This document shows, piece after piece, positions 7,711 through 16,922 of a DNA stretch of 64,000 nucleotides (position 1 is the first letter of the stretch; every line of letters begins with the position of its first letter). A program made the position numbers and the translations under genes. The notes below the pieces were generated by a model. It did no database searches and had not been told where the DNA came from. It was given only the letters and a program-made list of their open reading frames with translations. The DNA is from a virus, in the IMG/VR virus record IMGVR_UViG_3300024346_000041, positions 1-64,000 of that record; one strand, given 5' to 3'.

Positions 7711-8707
7711 TCAACCAAAGCAAGCTGGTAAGAGTGTGGACGAAATGGGTTTCAATGGTTTAAGGAGTAGTGTAGATATGAGCGCAAGATCAGAAGAGAC
7801 GTCTTTTAGTTATAGAACTGGTACATTTGTACCTGAGTTAGATTCGACATATGTTATGCCAAAAGATACGAAAGAACTTTTCGAGGTTCTTCAGGAAGAG
7901 CGTAAGTCTGAAAGTCAGAACGTTATTTTGGTAGGTCCAACAGGTTGTGGTAAAACAGAATTTGCAAAGCAGTTCGCTGCTATGCACAAACTTCCACTGT
8001 TGAAAATGGATTGTGCTAATGTGACCGAGGCTCAACAGTGGTTCGGCCACTTTGACCTCAAGGGTGGTAATATGAGCTGGCAGGAATCTCCCTTTGACAG
8101 GGTTGTATCTGCTGGGAATCACGTCATATTGTTAGACGAGATCAACAGGGCGGCACCCGAGGTGCTGAACGTGTTGTTACCGTTGCTCGATACCAATCGA
8201 TCTACCTTTATTCAGGACCGCAAACCATCACCAATACTTAGGGACGGCGGTGGCTTGGTTTGGTTCGCAACTATGAACGAAGGTGCCGCTTACACCGGTA
8301 CAATCAAGTTAGACAGAGCGCTACGTGCTCGCTTCTCAGACGTGGTCGAGCTCACTTACCTCTCCAAGGTAGACGAGATCGAGCTACTAGTTAAAAGGAC
8401 TGCTATCAGCGTAGACAATGCGACCAAGCTGGTTGACATCGCCGATACCATTCGCCGTAAGGCAAAAGGTATCGACAGTGTCTTCACCCATACTGTGTCA
8501 ACTCGCGAGCTGTTAAATGCAGCTAAGAAGTTTACACGTGGTGGCGTGAAGACTCTAAGGTTTTCGCTAATCAATCACTTTAGCGCAGGCACTGGTGCCG
8601 ATAGCGAACGTGCCCAAGTGTTAGAAATGCTCAAAGGCAAGTTTGGCTCTATCGATGGCGATACGGCTAAAGCTACTACAGCTAGCGATCTTGTGTCAAG
8701 CTTCTAA
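7703..8707 (+). CDS. MoxR/CobS-type AAA+ ATPase
   Basis: A 334-residue AAA+ ATPase of the MoxR/CbbQ/CobS group, which remodel or activate partner proteins, usually with a VWA protein. Visible are Walker A GPTGCGKT (about 78-85), Walker B ILLDEINRA (about 142-150), a sensor-1-like WFATMNE (about 188) and an arginine-finger region RALRARF (about 208-214). I place the start at GTG 7703, eight bases after GAGGAG; an upstream frame extends to 7664. Arg codons here include many CGT/CGC, unlike the AGA/AGG habit of neighbouring genes, suggesting separate origin or high expression. The VWA partner follows directly. Confidence 0.88.
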   Translation: MINQPKQAGKSVDEMGFNGLRSSVDMSARSEETSFSYRTGTFVPELDSTYVMPKDTKELFEVLQEERKSESQNVILVGPTGCGKTEFAKQFAAMHKLPLLKMDCANVTEAQQWFGHFDLKGGNMSWQESPFDRVVSAGNHVILLDEINRAAPEVLNVLLPLLDTNRSTFIQDRKPSPILRDGGGLVWFATMNEGAAYTGTIKLDRALRARFSDVVELTYLSKVDEIELLVKRTAISVDNATKLVDIADTIRRKAKGIDSVFTHTVSTRELLNAAKKFTRGGVKTLRFSLINHFSAGTGADSERAQVLEMLKGKFGSIDGDTAKATTASDLVSSF

Positions 8708-8727
8708 CCCTAGGTTTTAATTAAGGC

Positions 8728-8753
8728 AGGACGGCGGTTTATATCGCCGTCCT
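8728..8753 (+). promoter_or_regulatory. Stem-loop between the ATPase and VWA genes
   Basis: AGGACGGCG (8728-8736) pairs with CGCCGTCCT (8745-8753) around an 8-base loop. It has no T-tract and the VWA ribosome site GGAGG begins two bases later, so it is better read as an mRNA-processing or translation-control hairpin than as a terminator. Confidence 0.6.
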
Positions 8754-8766
8754 TGGAGGTATCATC

Positions 8767-10758
8767 ATGGGATTCAAAGAATGGTTCAATGATCCAGCAT
8801 ACAGGGCTGGATATGGTAGCAAAAGCTACTGGAAGTCGTGGAACGACGATTTGTATGGTGGGTATGACTACAGTTCGTATACAAGCTACACGTCGACGGC
8901 TTTAGTTCAGAGCCCTCAGGATAAAGCTAAGAAAGTGTGCGAGGATGGCCTGCGCGCTATAGGCCGTTCGGCTAACGTCATTCTGAACTCAGGTGACGAA
9001 AACGAGAGGAAGCTCTCAGTTAAGTTTAGTGACGGTACTGATGTTAACACAATCAGTGACAATACTATTTACATAAGCCCTGACGACTTAGTCAAAGCAG
9101 ACGGCGGCGTTACAGAAGATGACGTTGTAGACAGTTTGTGCGGCCAAGTTATGATGGCAGCTCAACTCAAAAGGCAGATAGACAGCGATACTTATCAAGA
9201 GTTTACTCGAAGCGATGATATGGATGTCAAAGCAGTATGGTCGGCTATTGAGTTTGCCATAGCTCGCGGTGATATTATTAATGATTGGAGAGGCTTCAAA
9301 CCATACTTCGATAACTACTCGATAGCCAGTAGCGTAGTAACCTCAAAGGTTATTAAGCAACTGCTAAAGAGCCACGATGGTTCTAGCCCTGAAAGCAAAA
9401 CGTCTAGTAAGGCGTTTGTTAAAGGCCTAGCGTGGAACCTCTATCACAGTCACGACCCTATTAAAATCCCAGCCGTTTACAACGAAGGTAAAATGGCGAT
9501 AGCTGAAGGTCTAGCTAGCGTTAGAACTCCTAAGGATAGGTGGTACTTAGCAGAGGAGGTAGTTAAGCTTTTTAGAAAGCTATACGACGGAGCTCCTGAA
9601 GAAGAAGAGGAGACTGACCCATCTGAAGATATGGTCAACATACTAAGCAAAGAAGGGTTAATAGAAGAAGCCTCAAAGCCAGCTCCTGTTCTGCCAAAGA
9701 AAGGTGCTGATAAGTTCTCAGGAATAGACGAGAGTCTATTCGGTCTAGCCAAAGTGGGCAACTCTAGCTGTTTCGATGCTTCTTCAATAGATGCAATATC
9801 TGGTGATAAAACGTCAGAGTTGAAAGACACTATCTCTCCTCCAGGGGTTCCAATAGTTTGTGGTATCGGAGGTGGAGGTCTGTCAATCAAGGCTGTGTGG
9901 GTTCCTCCTGATAGCAAGAACGAGAACGCCAAGTACTTTGACGCTACTAGAATGCAAATGATAGAAGCGTTTACAGAAAGGCTTAGAGACTCGTTTAGCT
10001 TCAAGTCTAAGGAAGCATCCAAAAAGATATTTGGATACAACTCTGGTAGGCTGCACTCAAACAGCCTGTACAAGATAGGTATGGACTTAGACACAGTGTT
10101 TTACCGTAGAAGTCACTGTGACTCAGATAAGATAGCAATCTGCCTTCTTGTAGATCAATCTGGTTCTATGAAGAACGAGACCGGAAACAACTCGTCAAGG
10201 ATAAGGGAAGCCGCAGAGGTTGCCTATATTCTTGCCAAGCTGTGTAAAGGTATCAAAGACGTAGACCTAACTGTAGTAGGCTTCAGCGCTCAAGAGTCAT
10301 CTCGTGAAGCGCATAATATGGGCGTATGTTCTTCTGACGAGATGAACATGCGTCTCATATACGATGAGCTAGATGCTAGCGTACCACTTGATAACATCCT
10401 AAAGATGTGTGGTCACGGTAATAACCTTGATGGTTATTCTGTGTGGCATGCAGCTAAGCACTTGCAGGAGTCAAGGCCTGATTACAAACGTAAGGTTATG
10501 ATCGTCATCTCTGACGGTCAACCTAACGGCTCTAATTACGGAGGCGACTCTGCTCATGAGCATGTTAATATGTGTAGGAAAGACGCCAGAGCTAGATTTG
10601 GTGTCGAGACATACGCAATCGGAGTAGCTAACGCTTATCCTGCTGCGCTGGGAGACAAGATGTATGGCCCTGGTAATAACATCATCATCAGTGATGTTAA
10701 GTCCAGTATAGGCTATCTATCTAGGTTCTTGAATCAGCTTGCTGATTCTACCGAATAA
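8767..10758 (+). CDS. VWA-domain protein, partner of the MoxR-type ATPase
   Basis: A 663-residue protein whose C-terminal third (about 455-655) is a von Willebrand A domain with the metal-ion site DQSGSM at about 463-468 and a second conserved strand end ISDGQPNG near 581-588. The N-terminal 450 residues are alpha-helical, with an acidic stretch EEEEETDPSED near 280, resembling CobT/BatA-type architecture. In other systems a MoxR ATPase and a VWA protein form a chaperone that activates a metal enzyme; CobS/CobT-like genes are known in some large phages. The target here is unknown. The 3' end overlaps the convergent minus gene by 11 bases. Confidence 0.85.
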   Translation: MGFKEWFNDPAYRAGYGSKSYWKSWNDDLYGGYDYSSYTSYTSTALVQSPQDKAKKVCEDGLRAIGRSANVILNSGDENERKLSVKFSDGTDVNTISDNTIYISPDDLVKADGGVTEDDVVDSLCGQVMMAAQLKRQIDSDTYQEFTRSDDMDVKAVWSAIEFAIARGDIINDWRGFKPYFDNYSIASSVVTSKVIKQLLKSHDGSSPESKTSSKAFVKGLAWNLYHSHDPIKIPAVYNEGKMAIAEGLASVRTPKDRWYLAEEVVKLFRKLYDGAPEEEEETDPSEDMVNILSKEGLIEEASKPAPVLPKKGADKFSGIDESLFGLAKVGNSSCFDASSIDAISGDKTSELKDTISPPGVPIVCGIGGGGLSIKAVWVPPDSKNENAKYFDATRMQMIEAFTERLRDSFSFKSKEASKKIFGYNSGRLHSNSLYKIGMDLDTVFYRRSHCDSDKIAICLLVDQSGSMKNETGNNSSRIREAAEVAYILAKLCKGIKDVDLTVVGFSAQESSREAHNMGVCSSDEMNMRLIYDELDASVPLDNILKMCGHGNNLDGYSVWHAAKHLQESRPDYKRKVMIVISDGQPNGSNYGGDSAHEHVNMCRKDARARFGVETYAIGVANAYPAALGDKMYGPGNNIIISDVKSSIGYLSRFLNQLADSTE

Positions 10759-11866
10759 AGTCTTCGACTCTTACGACATCGAAAGATGCTTTCTTGTAGG
10801 CAGTCTTTACACCAAGGCTGTCTACAAGCTTATCAAATAAGCCTGCATCCTTCCTAGGAAGGGTTGTAAGCTCTTCTGCTAGTTTCTCAGAGTCCACCAA
10901 GAGGCCGCCGCTTGAAACCCTATCAGTGAATTCTTCACCGAAAACGCCCCTTAACTCATCTAGAGCTATAGATTCAAGTGCGGCCTTTTTATATACAGAT
11001 CCGTTAGTAAGCTGAACATGGCTGTCTAAAGCTTCTGAAGCTTTCTTAATAGACAACGAATACAGGTCGGAATAAGAACCTAGGGACTTAAGCTTATACT
11101 CTTTATCTACAGATTCTATAATTGAAGCTGCTTTATCTAAGTCAGCATCAGTTGATTCTAATACATGCTGAGCTGTCTTTGCTAGCATAGTTTGTATATC
11201 AGAGTCTTTCTTTAATGTCTTAAGAGCCTTAGCTCTGTCAAATAACATGCTGGCTGCTTTAGTTCTAGAAACTAAGCCATTAGCCGCTAACTTATTCAAA
11301 GTATCATCGTTGTCCAACTTGACTCCGTACTCTGAAGCTTTGTCTAATATCTTGCTAGATATAATCTTTCTGTCATGAAAGTTTATGTCTCCAGCAAACT
11401 TTTCAATCCAATCGGCTGCAGCTTTAACTTCGCCAGAGTTACGCAAAGGGTAGCTTCTAGACTTGTTACCGTCTTCAAAGTTAACTACCATAGCGAAGTC
11501 AGAGTCAGACAAGTCGTTCTCAGAATGTGCTCTGAGGGCTGCGTGCTTTTCTACAAGGCTGTCGACGTCTGCTCGGATTCCAAAGTAGTCAGCAGCTTTA
11601 AGTATTCGTGACTTGATTACAGAAGCCACCTTGCCAAGAGACTGTTCTTGGTCTAAAAAGTAAGACATTGAAACGTATGTTGCAGGCGAGCTGTGGCATG
11701 GGAACTTTAAAGTTCTAGTGTCGCCATAAACGTTAGGAGCTAGGTTGCCTCCTTGTCCTGTAATGTCCGACGTAGAAGCTGACTTAACAAACTCAGGAAC
11801 TTCGTAAAGCTTAGTCATACTATGCAACCCTACTCCAGCTCCATCATTAGATTGGTCTAAGATCAT
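10748..11866 (-). CDS. Unknown Ala/Lys-rich, mostly helical protein
   Basis: A 372-residue protein on the minus strand, read from ATG at 11866 (MILDQSNDGAG). The frame is open further upstream, but GGAG stands at the right place before this ATG. It begins with a Gly-rich segment and is otherwise a long series of Ala/Lys/Asp helices with a calculated look of a rod or scaffold-like protein. It lies near the terminase, also on the minus strand, so a virion or assembly role is possible but only inferred. Its start codon overlaps that of the divergent primase-related gene at CATG. Confidence 0.7.
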   Translation of the reverse strand: MILDQSNDGAGVGLHSMTKLYEVPEFVKSASTSDITGQGGNLAPNVYGDTRTLKFPCHSSPATYVSMSYFLDQEQSLGKVASVIKSRILKAADYFGIRADVDSLVEKHAALRAHSENDLSDSDFAMVVNFEDGNKSRSYPLRNSGEVKAAADWIEKFAGDINFHDRKIISSKILDKASEYGVKLDNDDTLNKLAANGLVSRTKAASMLFDRAKALKTLKKDSDIQTMLAKTAQHVLESTDADLDKAASIIESVDKEYKLKSLGSYSDLYSLSIKKASEALDSHVQLTNGSVYKKAALESIALDELRGVFGEEFTDRVSSGGLLVDSEKLAEELTTLPRKDAGLFDKLVDSLGVKTAYKKASFDVVRVEDFIR

Positions 11867-14357
11867 GGCAAATACTCCGATTAGTTTAAACTTCCATGCC
11901 GGTGTTAGTTGGAACAAGGTGATGTCTATTCTAAACATCAAACCTAGTAGCAGCGCGCTACCAATTGAAATACCTTGCGCTTTCTGCCCAAGCAATCTTA
12001 CCATATATGACGATTACTCCACAACAGGACAATGGTTTTACTGCAAATCATGCCATAAGTCTGGAGACATGATAGAGCTTATGGCTGGAAAGCTTAAAAT
12101 AACTGTTAGTGAAGCCATTGCAGCGCTAGTAGCTAGCGGGGATATAGATGACTCGCCAGCTAATTACGGTAAAAAGGTACAAGACCTCTTAATACGAACA
12201 ATAGGCATGAGAGCCAAAGTACTTGAGTTATGGGAAAGGTGTAAAGAAAACAGCAAGAATATGCTACCAGACCACAGGGTCATAGCAGCTAAGATGGGGC
12301 TAAAAATAGGTCATAACTGGGAAACGCTAGGAAGCACTCTTGTAGGGTTTTGCAATAAGCTAGACGTAGATAAAGCCCTTACTATGTCAAACAACGGGCA
12401 TGACCACGTAAACCTAGGAAACAACCGAACATTTACAGGAGAAGGATGGGACGAGGTATGCGTAATACCAGCCTTTGACATGCCAGGAAGAATAAAGACG
12501 CTTGTACTAATAGGAAACCTTGCTAGTCCAGAACTAAGAGTAGTGTGCAGGCACATCTCTTATAAGCTGTGGGGACCACACGACAATGAGTGCGGAATGC
12601 TATTCCTTGAAGAAGCATTAAGATCAAACCATACTAACATAGTTGTAAGCGGAGACATGGTAGACACTGTAAGACTCGCCTTAGACTATGTAGACAGGCA
12701 CAACAGTTTTCCACCTATACTAGCCATACCTGAAGACGAAGCAAGGCTGTCGGATGCATGGAGAGCGCTAAGCTCTGAAAACAAAATTATTACAGTAGTA
12801 GGTGAAAAAGCTGAAACACTGTCAGCGTCAAGCTCTGCGATAAGAATAGCTCAAAACCCAGGGTCTTGGGAGGCTGGATGGATGGGACCCTCAAAGTGGA
12901 TAGCTAAAGTACATGCAGCTGGCGTTGTTAAAAAGAAAGTGGAGACGTCTCCACTGGATGTAGGTTGGGCAAGAGTAACTTACAACGGAGTTAGTTACGA
13001 AGAAAGACCAGACGGAATATACTGCAAAGAAAAGCTAATGTGCGATGCTATTCTTAAAATAGACAAGATAGCCATAGAAGGTTCTAAGAACTACTACACA
13101 GGAAGAATAAAATGTGGAGGCTTAGAAGCTCCGTTTAAAACTAACATGACTGCTATAGACCAGGCATTCTCAAAGTGGATTAAGGCATTCTGTATTAAAA
13201 ACGATATGCAACTGCCAGTATGTAACAATGGGTACGCTAAAGTCGCAGCAAAGATAGCTCTGCTTTCTAAACCTCCTGATAGAGAAGTACTTACCGCTGT
13301 AGCAGCAGAGAGGCAAGACATAGAATACAACTTCTGCAAGTTTGAAATAAACTCAAAAGGTGAAGTAATAGACATAAACACCTATAGAAAGCTTAACGGA
13401 ACTGAATGCTTTATTAACGAGCCTATGACAGCATTTGAAAAAGGAGCCCTGTCAGACGAGAAGTCTGCTCTAGTATGGGCTGTAATAATACCTTGCATGG
13501 CTAACGCAATAGCCAGCAAGATAGGCTTAGCTACGGTAGGAATAGGGGTAGACCCAGAATCTTTTGAAGATATTAAATTTATTGGAAATAAACTTGGATG
13601 CTATACGAATAAACTTACAGGACCAGTATTCACCAAGTCAGTCATATCTACTACATTATCTGACGAGACTAAAAGCACATTACCTGTAGTAATAGCTCCA
13701 GATAAACCAGACGCTCCTATTCAAAGGCTTGGAGTAGAAAAAGCTTCAGGGGCTAGAAACTGCATAATTCCAATGGACTACATGGCCCTACTTGGTTGCA
13801 GGACCATATCTAGATGGGTATACCTAAAGCCAAGCGCCGTAGAGATAACCAGAGACACTGAATCAGCTTTAAACAAGCTTGCGCTAAGCTTTCTATCTTG
13901 GATGGCAAAAAGCGGTTACAAGACGGCAGGGTTCGATTTAATACACAAAACAGTTAATGCTTTAGAAGAGTGGTGCAACGCAAACAAGATAGCCACTAGC
14001 GGTTTAATCATGGGAGCTACCATGATAGATTCAGACCTGTCAAACAGCCTAAACAAGTCGATAACAAACTCGTTCACTGCTCTGTGTGGTAAATTTAGCA
14101 ATATGGGTTACTTTGAAAAGTCATGTAAGCGTAAGTCAACAAGAGTGGTTAAGTTTGGAGAATCTATGTGGGTAGAGTGCAGAGAGCTATTTAATGCATG
14201 TAAAGCTCACAACGTACCTCTACTTGAACCAAGCAGGCTAGCTCAAGCACTGTTAGCTACAAAAACAATACTAGACTACGCTAACAATCCAGACACAAGA
14301 ATACCTTGCTGGGTGATAGACCCAATTATCTGGGATGAGTGGTCTACCAAGCTTTAG
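11865..14357 (+). CDS. Primase-related zinc-finger protein (CHC2-like N terminus)
   Basis: An 830-residue protein. Residues 38-65 carry a CxxC...CxxC zinc ribbon (CAFCPSN, then YCKSCHKSGDMIELM) of the form found in DnaG/gp4-type primases. Around residue 250-290 the segment NIVVSGDMVDTVRLALDY resembles a TOPRIM strand but lacks the usual EG..D pattern, so catalytic activity is doubtful. The remaining 500 residues are unrecognised. A canonical DnaG-like primase is encoded at 43336, making this a second, divergent member. The ATG at 11865 shares CATG with the minus-strand gene. Palindrome copy 2 lies at residues 358-363 (VETSPL). Confidence 0.6.
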   Translation: MANTPISLNFHAGVSWNKVMSILNIKPSSSALPIEIPCAFCPSNLTIYDDYSTTGQWFYCKSCHKSGDMIELMAGKLKITVSEAIAALVASGDIDDSPANYGKKVQDLLIRTIGMRAKVLELWERCKENSKNMLPDHRVIAAKMGLKIGHNWETLGSTLVGFCNKLDVDKALTMSNNGHDHVNLGNNRTFTGEGWDEVCVIPAFDMPGRIKTLVLIGNLASPELRVVCRHISYKLWGPHDNECGMLFLEEALRSNHTNIVVSGDMVDTVRLALDYVDRHNSFPPILAIPEDEARLSDAWRALSSENKIITVVGEKAETLSASSSAIRIAQNPGSWEAGWMGPSKWIAKVHAAGVVKKKVETSPLDVGWARVTYNGVSYEERPDGIYCKEKLMCDAILKIDKIAIEGSKNYYTGRIKCGGLEAPFKTNMTAIDQAFSKWIKAFCIKNDMQLPVCNNGYAKVAAKIALLSKPPDREVLTAVAAERQDIEYNFCKFEINSKGEVIDINTYRKLNGTECFINEPMTAFEKGALSDEKSALVWAVIIPCMANAIASKIGLATVGIGVDPESFEDIKFIGNKLGCYTNKLTGPVFTKSVISTTLSDETKSTLPVVIAPDKPDAPIQRLGVEKASGARNCIIPMDYMALLGCRTISRWVYLKPSAVEITRDTESALNKLALSFLSWMAKSGYKTAGFDLIHKTVNALEEWCNANKIATSGLIMGATMIDSDLSNSLNKSITNSFTALCGKFSNMGYFEKSCKRKSTRVVKFGESMWVECRELFNACKAHNVPLLEPSRLAQALLATKTILDYANNPDTRIPCWVIDPIIWDEWSTKL
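12938..12955. repeat. Dispersed palindrome, copy 2 (18 bp)
   Basis: The palindromic core GGAGACGTCTCC at 12941-12952 is flanked by AGT and ACT, giving 18 bp of perfect dyad symmetry. It lies inside the primase-related gene and is read as VETSPL. Confidence 0.9.
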
Positions 14358-16219
14358 GTGTTCCAGCCTGACATTCCTGATTCCATAGACTGCTCTCTAG
14401 TAACAGAGTACTTGTCCGTCTTAAAGTCAGGCCACCTTCCTGTCATGTGCCATAAACACAAAGCTCCAATGTTGACTGACTGGGCAAAGTCATCAGACAT
14501 GGCTGGGTTTCTCTGAATAGTGTAAATATCAGATCCAGCAGCTGTAGTTGTCTTGTTCTCGATTAAGGCTAAAAAGTCTTGAATAAGGCCAGGGTCTTCA
14601 GAGCTAACGTAATCGTAAGCAAAAAATCTTATCTTCTTAGTTCTAATAGCAGAGCACGTAGTAAGCAGGCTTCTAGTTTTATCAGCTCTGTAGTAAGGCC
14701 TAGGGTGAGTTGGAGAAGCCGGAACGTATGTAAACATACCTTTGCTAGCGGCCCTAACGTACTGCACCGGAAGAAGACTAGACGGCGATATACCCGACTG
14801 AACAAGAACTGTTTCTCTGACTACACCTGCTCCTGAGAAGTCATGAGTTATAAACTCGCATTTGTACATTCTGTAGATCTTTAGGCACTCTGCAGCTTCA
14901 GCCATGTGATCATGAGGTGTAAGCAGACGCTTAGCCCATATAACCTCTATTAGTCCAGTAGCTGTTATTCCCATTACAGCAAGAACGGTCAAGCTTACGC
15001 CCTTCTCACCGCCGCCACCCCAGTCAACTGCTAGTACTCGATGTGCATACTTTTTAAGCATGTCGTCTTTGCAATTAGTTGATGGGTCTCTAGGGTTGTT
15101 TTTAAGGTCTGGATTTGAAGCTGCTTGTAGTTCAAGCATGGACACAAGCTGTAAGCCTGCTCCAGAGCTTTCACCTAGTACTTCGTTTAAGAACTTCTCA
15201 TGCGTATAGTTTCCCATCCCTTCTCTCTTTGCATTCAACTCAGCCCACTTATCAGGTCGTGAGTAGTGAATATGCATAATTGGTTGCGGAATATGATAAC
15301 CAGCGTAGTTTAACCTTCTTTCAGGGTGTTTGTGAATCCATCTTCCATTTCTAGGATGAATAATAGCGAAGCATTTAGCACAGACTGTGCCGGGACGCTC
15401 TTCGCATATGTCAGCCCTAACCGGGCCAATCATGGCAATAAGGTCATGGTTAACAGATGAAACATTTAGATACTTGCAGGCGCTACAGGTTATACACCAC
15501 TCAGCCTGTGAAGATGACAGCCATTCTCTTTCAATGGTGTTATCAAGTGTCTTAGGGGTTCCAGCTAACTTCATAGTACCCCATTCGCTAGCTGACATGG
15601 TTTCACGGATAACTGGTATATGGTCACCATCCATATCCTGAACTTCGTCAATAACCACTTGATCAGCACGAATACCACGCACTCGGTCGGCGTCGAGTAA
15701 GGCAAACGAGAACTGCATCATGCTGTTGTTGCGAAAGCTTCGCTGCAAAACGCTGTTCTCTGTCTCTGGGCCTATCAATACTGATTTAACCGGAGACTGC
15801 TCTATAAAAGGGCGAACGTAGTTACTGGATAGGCGGCGCACCTGTTCAAACAAAGGAGTAATATAAAGGTTTCTAAAGTAAGGTATAGTGGCACAAGTTA
15901 TAACTCCATGCGCCGAGATAACCGTGCTTTTACCAACCTGACGCCCAGTCTTCAATATGGTGCGCCTAGGCATATAAACATTGAAGAGTGACTCAAATTG
16001 ATAGTGCTTTTCTAAGCTGTAAGGTTTACCATCGAGATTGAGTATTGCTGGTAGAATACAGGATAGGTTGGGAATACCTCCCTGTTTTATTCTGGCTACT
16101 ACTTCGTCTAGGCTCTTTTGGCTTTTAGAGGCTTTATCTGTTGGGTTTGGAGTACTAATCATGTTATACAGAATCTCTGAGAGGGTAGAGGACGAGTATG
16201 GTTCTGACGGATACAGCAT
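14354..16219 (-). CDS. terL: Terminase large subunit (DNA packaging motor)
   Basis: A 621-residue packaging ATPase/nuclease. The ATPase half has Walker A GRQVGKS (92-98) and Walker B VVIDE (188-192). A zinc-binding insertion follows (C242, C245, C248, C272, C280, C283). The RNase-H-like nuclease starts at LAVDWGGGGEKG (about 397-406) and contains THDFSGAG and the C-terminal DDFAQS acidic cluster. In the phage family this protein pumps DNA into the prohead and cuts it. It is transcribed against the surrounding genes and ends 4 bases inside the convergent primase-related gene. The start is uncertain: an internal ATG at 16162 would overlap the divergent small gene at CATG; neither start has a strong ribosome site. 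Confidence 0.92.
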   Translation of the reverse strand: MLYPSEPYSSSTLSEILYNMISTPNPTDKASKSQKSLDEVVARIKQGGIPNLSCILPAILNLDGKPYSLEKHYQFESLFNVYMPRRTILKTGRQVGKSTVISAHGVITCATIPYFRNLYITPLFEQVRRLSSNYVRPFIEQSPVKSVLIGPETENSVLQRSFRNNSMMQFSFALLDADRVRGIRADQVVIDEVQDMDGDHIPVIRETMSASEWGTMKLAGTPKTLDNTIEREWLSSSQAEWCITCSACKYLNVSSVNHDLIAMIGPVRADICEERPGTVCAKCFAIIHPRNGRWIHKHPERRLNYAGYHIPQPIMHIHYSRPDKWAELNAKREGMGNYTHEKFLNEVLGESSGAGLQLVSMLELQAASNPDLKNNPRDPSTNCKDDMLKKYAHRVLAVDWGGGGEKGVSLTVLAVMGITATGLIEVIWAKRLLTPHDHMAEAAECLKIYRMYKCEFITHDFSGAGVVRETVLVQSGISPSSLLPVQYVRAASKGMFTYVPASPTHPRPYYRADKTRSLLTTCSAIRTKKIRFFAYDYVSSEDPGLIQDFLALIENKTTTAAGSDIYTIQRNPAMSDDFAQSVNIGALCLWHMTGRWPDFKTDKYSVTREQSMESGMSGWNT

Positions 16220-16295
16220 GGCTGATTCAATGGAGCCGATAGGCCTAGCCTGTCTTATAGCTCTATTGATGGTCTTAGCCTTCGCTGGATTCTAG
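16161..16295 (+). CDS. Possible small membrane protein divergent from terL
   Basis: A 44-residue frame with GGAG eight bases before ATG 16161. The last 20 residues form one hydrophobic helix (IGLACLIALLMVLAFAGF) after an acidic N terminus, a common form of phage single-pass membrane protein. It overlaps the 5' end of the long terL frame on the other strand, so one of the two starts must be wrong or the genes truly overlap. Support is modest. Confidence 0.4.
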   Translation: MLYRISERVEDEYGSDGYSMADSMEPIGLACLIALLMVLAFAGF

Positions 16296-16350
16296 CCTTG
16301 TAAGCCCGTTAGGTACATACACTTACTTTAAAAAAAGAGGTAAAGTTTCA

Positions 16351-16560
16351 ATGGCAAACCGTTCACCTAAGAGGTTTTTAGAGCGTTCAGGATTGATTTC
16401 AACCCAAAGACTGCCAGCTAGTAGACTGGCACTTGGAAACTTAGCTTCCATGAATTATCCACTTAAGCCTCCTTACGATATAGAGCACAATCGACCTAAT
16501 GAAGGGTCGCCGCCTCCTGATAGAGGTATATCACGTGAATGGCCCTATGGAACTCTATAA
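16351..16560 (+). CDS. Small unknown basic protein
   Basis: A 69-residue protein, rich in Arg and Pro and with no hydrophobic segment. AGAGGTAAAG precedes the ATG. It overlaps the annotated upstream extension of the next gene but not the preferred start. Likely disordered. No family recognised. Confidence 0.55.
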   Translation: MANRSPKRFLERSGLISTQRLPASRLALGNLASMNYPLKPPYDIEHNRPNEGSPPPDRGISREWPYGTL

Positions 16561-16565
16561 TAATA

Positions 16566-16856
16566 ATGAGCTATAGATTGTACACTCCTGAAGACGATAA
16601 GGTAACAATAAGCTTTTGGGTAATAGCTGGCGGCCTAGTAGCTGCAGCTGCTCTAAAGTCTATGATTCCTATTTGTTTTAGCTTTGTTCTTTGTTACATA
16701 TTTTTACGAACCGATAGTAATATCAATGAGGGTAAGCCTTTCTGGGCGCCAGGGAAGTTTACTCGCCATCTTGACAGCTCCTATATAAGACTAACAAAAG
16801 GTCGATATAACGGTAGCGGCTATCATCGTAAGAGGAGATCTAAGAACAGGTATTAA
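16566..16856 (+). CDS. Small membrane protein
   Basis: A 96-residue protein starting MSYRLYTPEDDK at 16566. Residues about 14-50 hold a hydrophobic region that could be two closely spaced transmembrane helices (ISFWVIAGGLVAAAALK and IPICFSFVLCYIFL), followed by a basic cytoplasmic tail (RKRRSKNRY). The topology loosely recalls small VirB3/TraL-like proteins, but that resemblance is not enough for a call. A terminator hairpin follows immediately. Confidence 0.6.
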   Translation: MSYRLYTPEDDKVTISFWVIAGGLVAAAALKSMIPICFSFVLCYIFLRTDSNINEGKPFWAPGKFTRHLDSSYIRLTKGRYNGSGYHRKRRSKNRY

Positions 16857-16861
16857 GGAGG

Positions 16862-16901
16862 ACAGACCGATTCCAGCAATAAAGGATCGGTCTGTTATTT
16901 T
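16862..16901 (+). terminator. Intrinsic terminator-like hairpin
   Basis: ACAGACCGAT (16862-16871) pairs perfectly with ATCGGTCTGT (16886-16895) around a 14-base loop and is followed by TATTTT. It separates the small membrane gene from the sulfotransferase gene. Confidence 0.6.
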
Positions 16902-16922
16902 ACTAATCAAGGAAGTCCAAGC

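Noticed and set aside
7797-7804. AGACGTCT near 7797 and AAGACGTCTT at 40987 as additional palindrome copies
   Set aside because: They share only the central eight bases and lack the GG/CC flanks found in all seven true copies.
9477-10094. Long minus-strand open frame inside the VWA gene
   Set aside because: It lies wholly within a protein with clear domain motifs on the plus strand and has no ribosome site or recognisable features; it is a frame shadow. The same applies to other internal opposite-strand frames.
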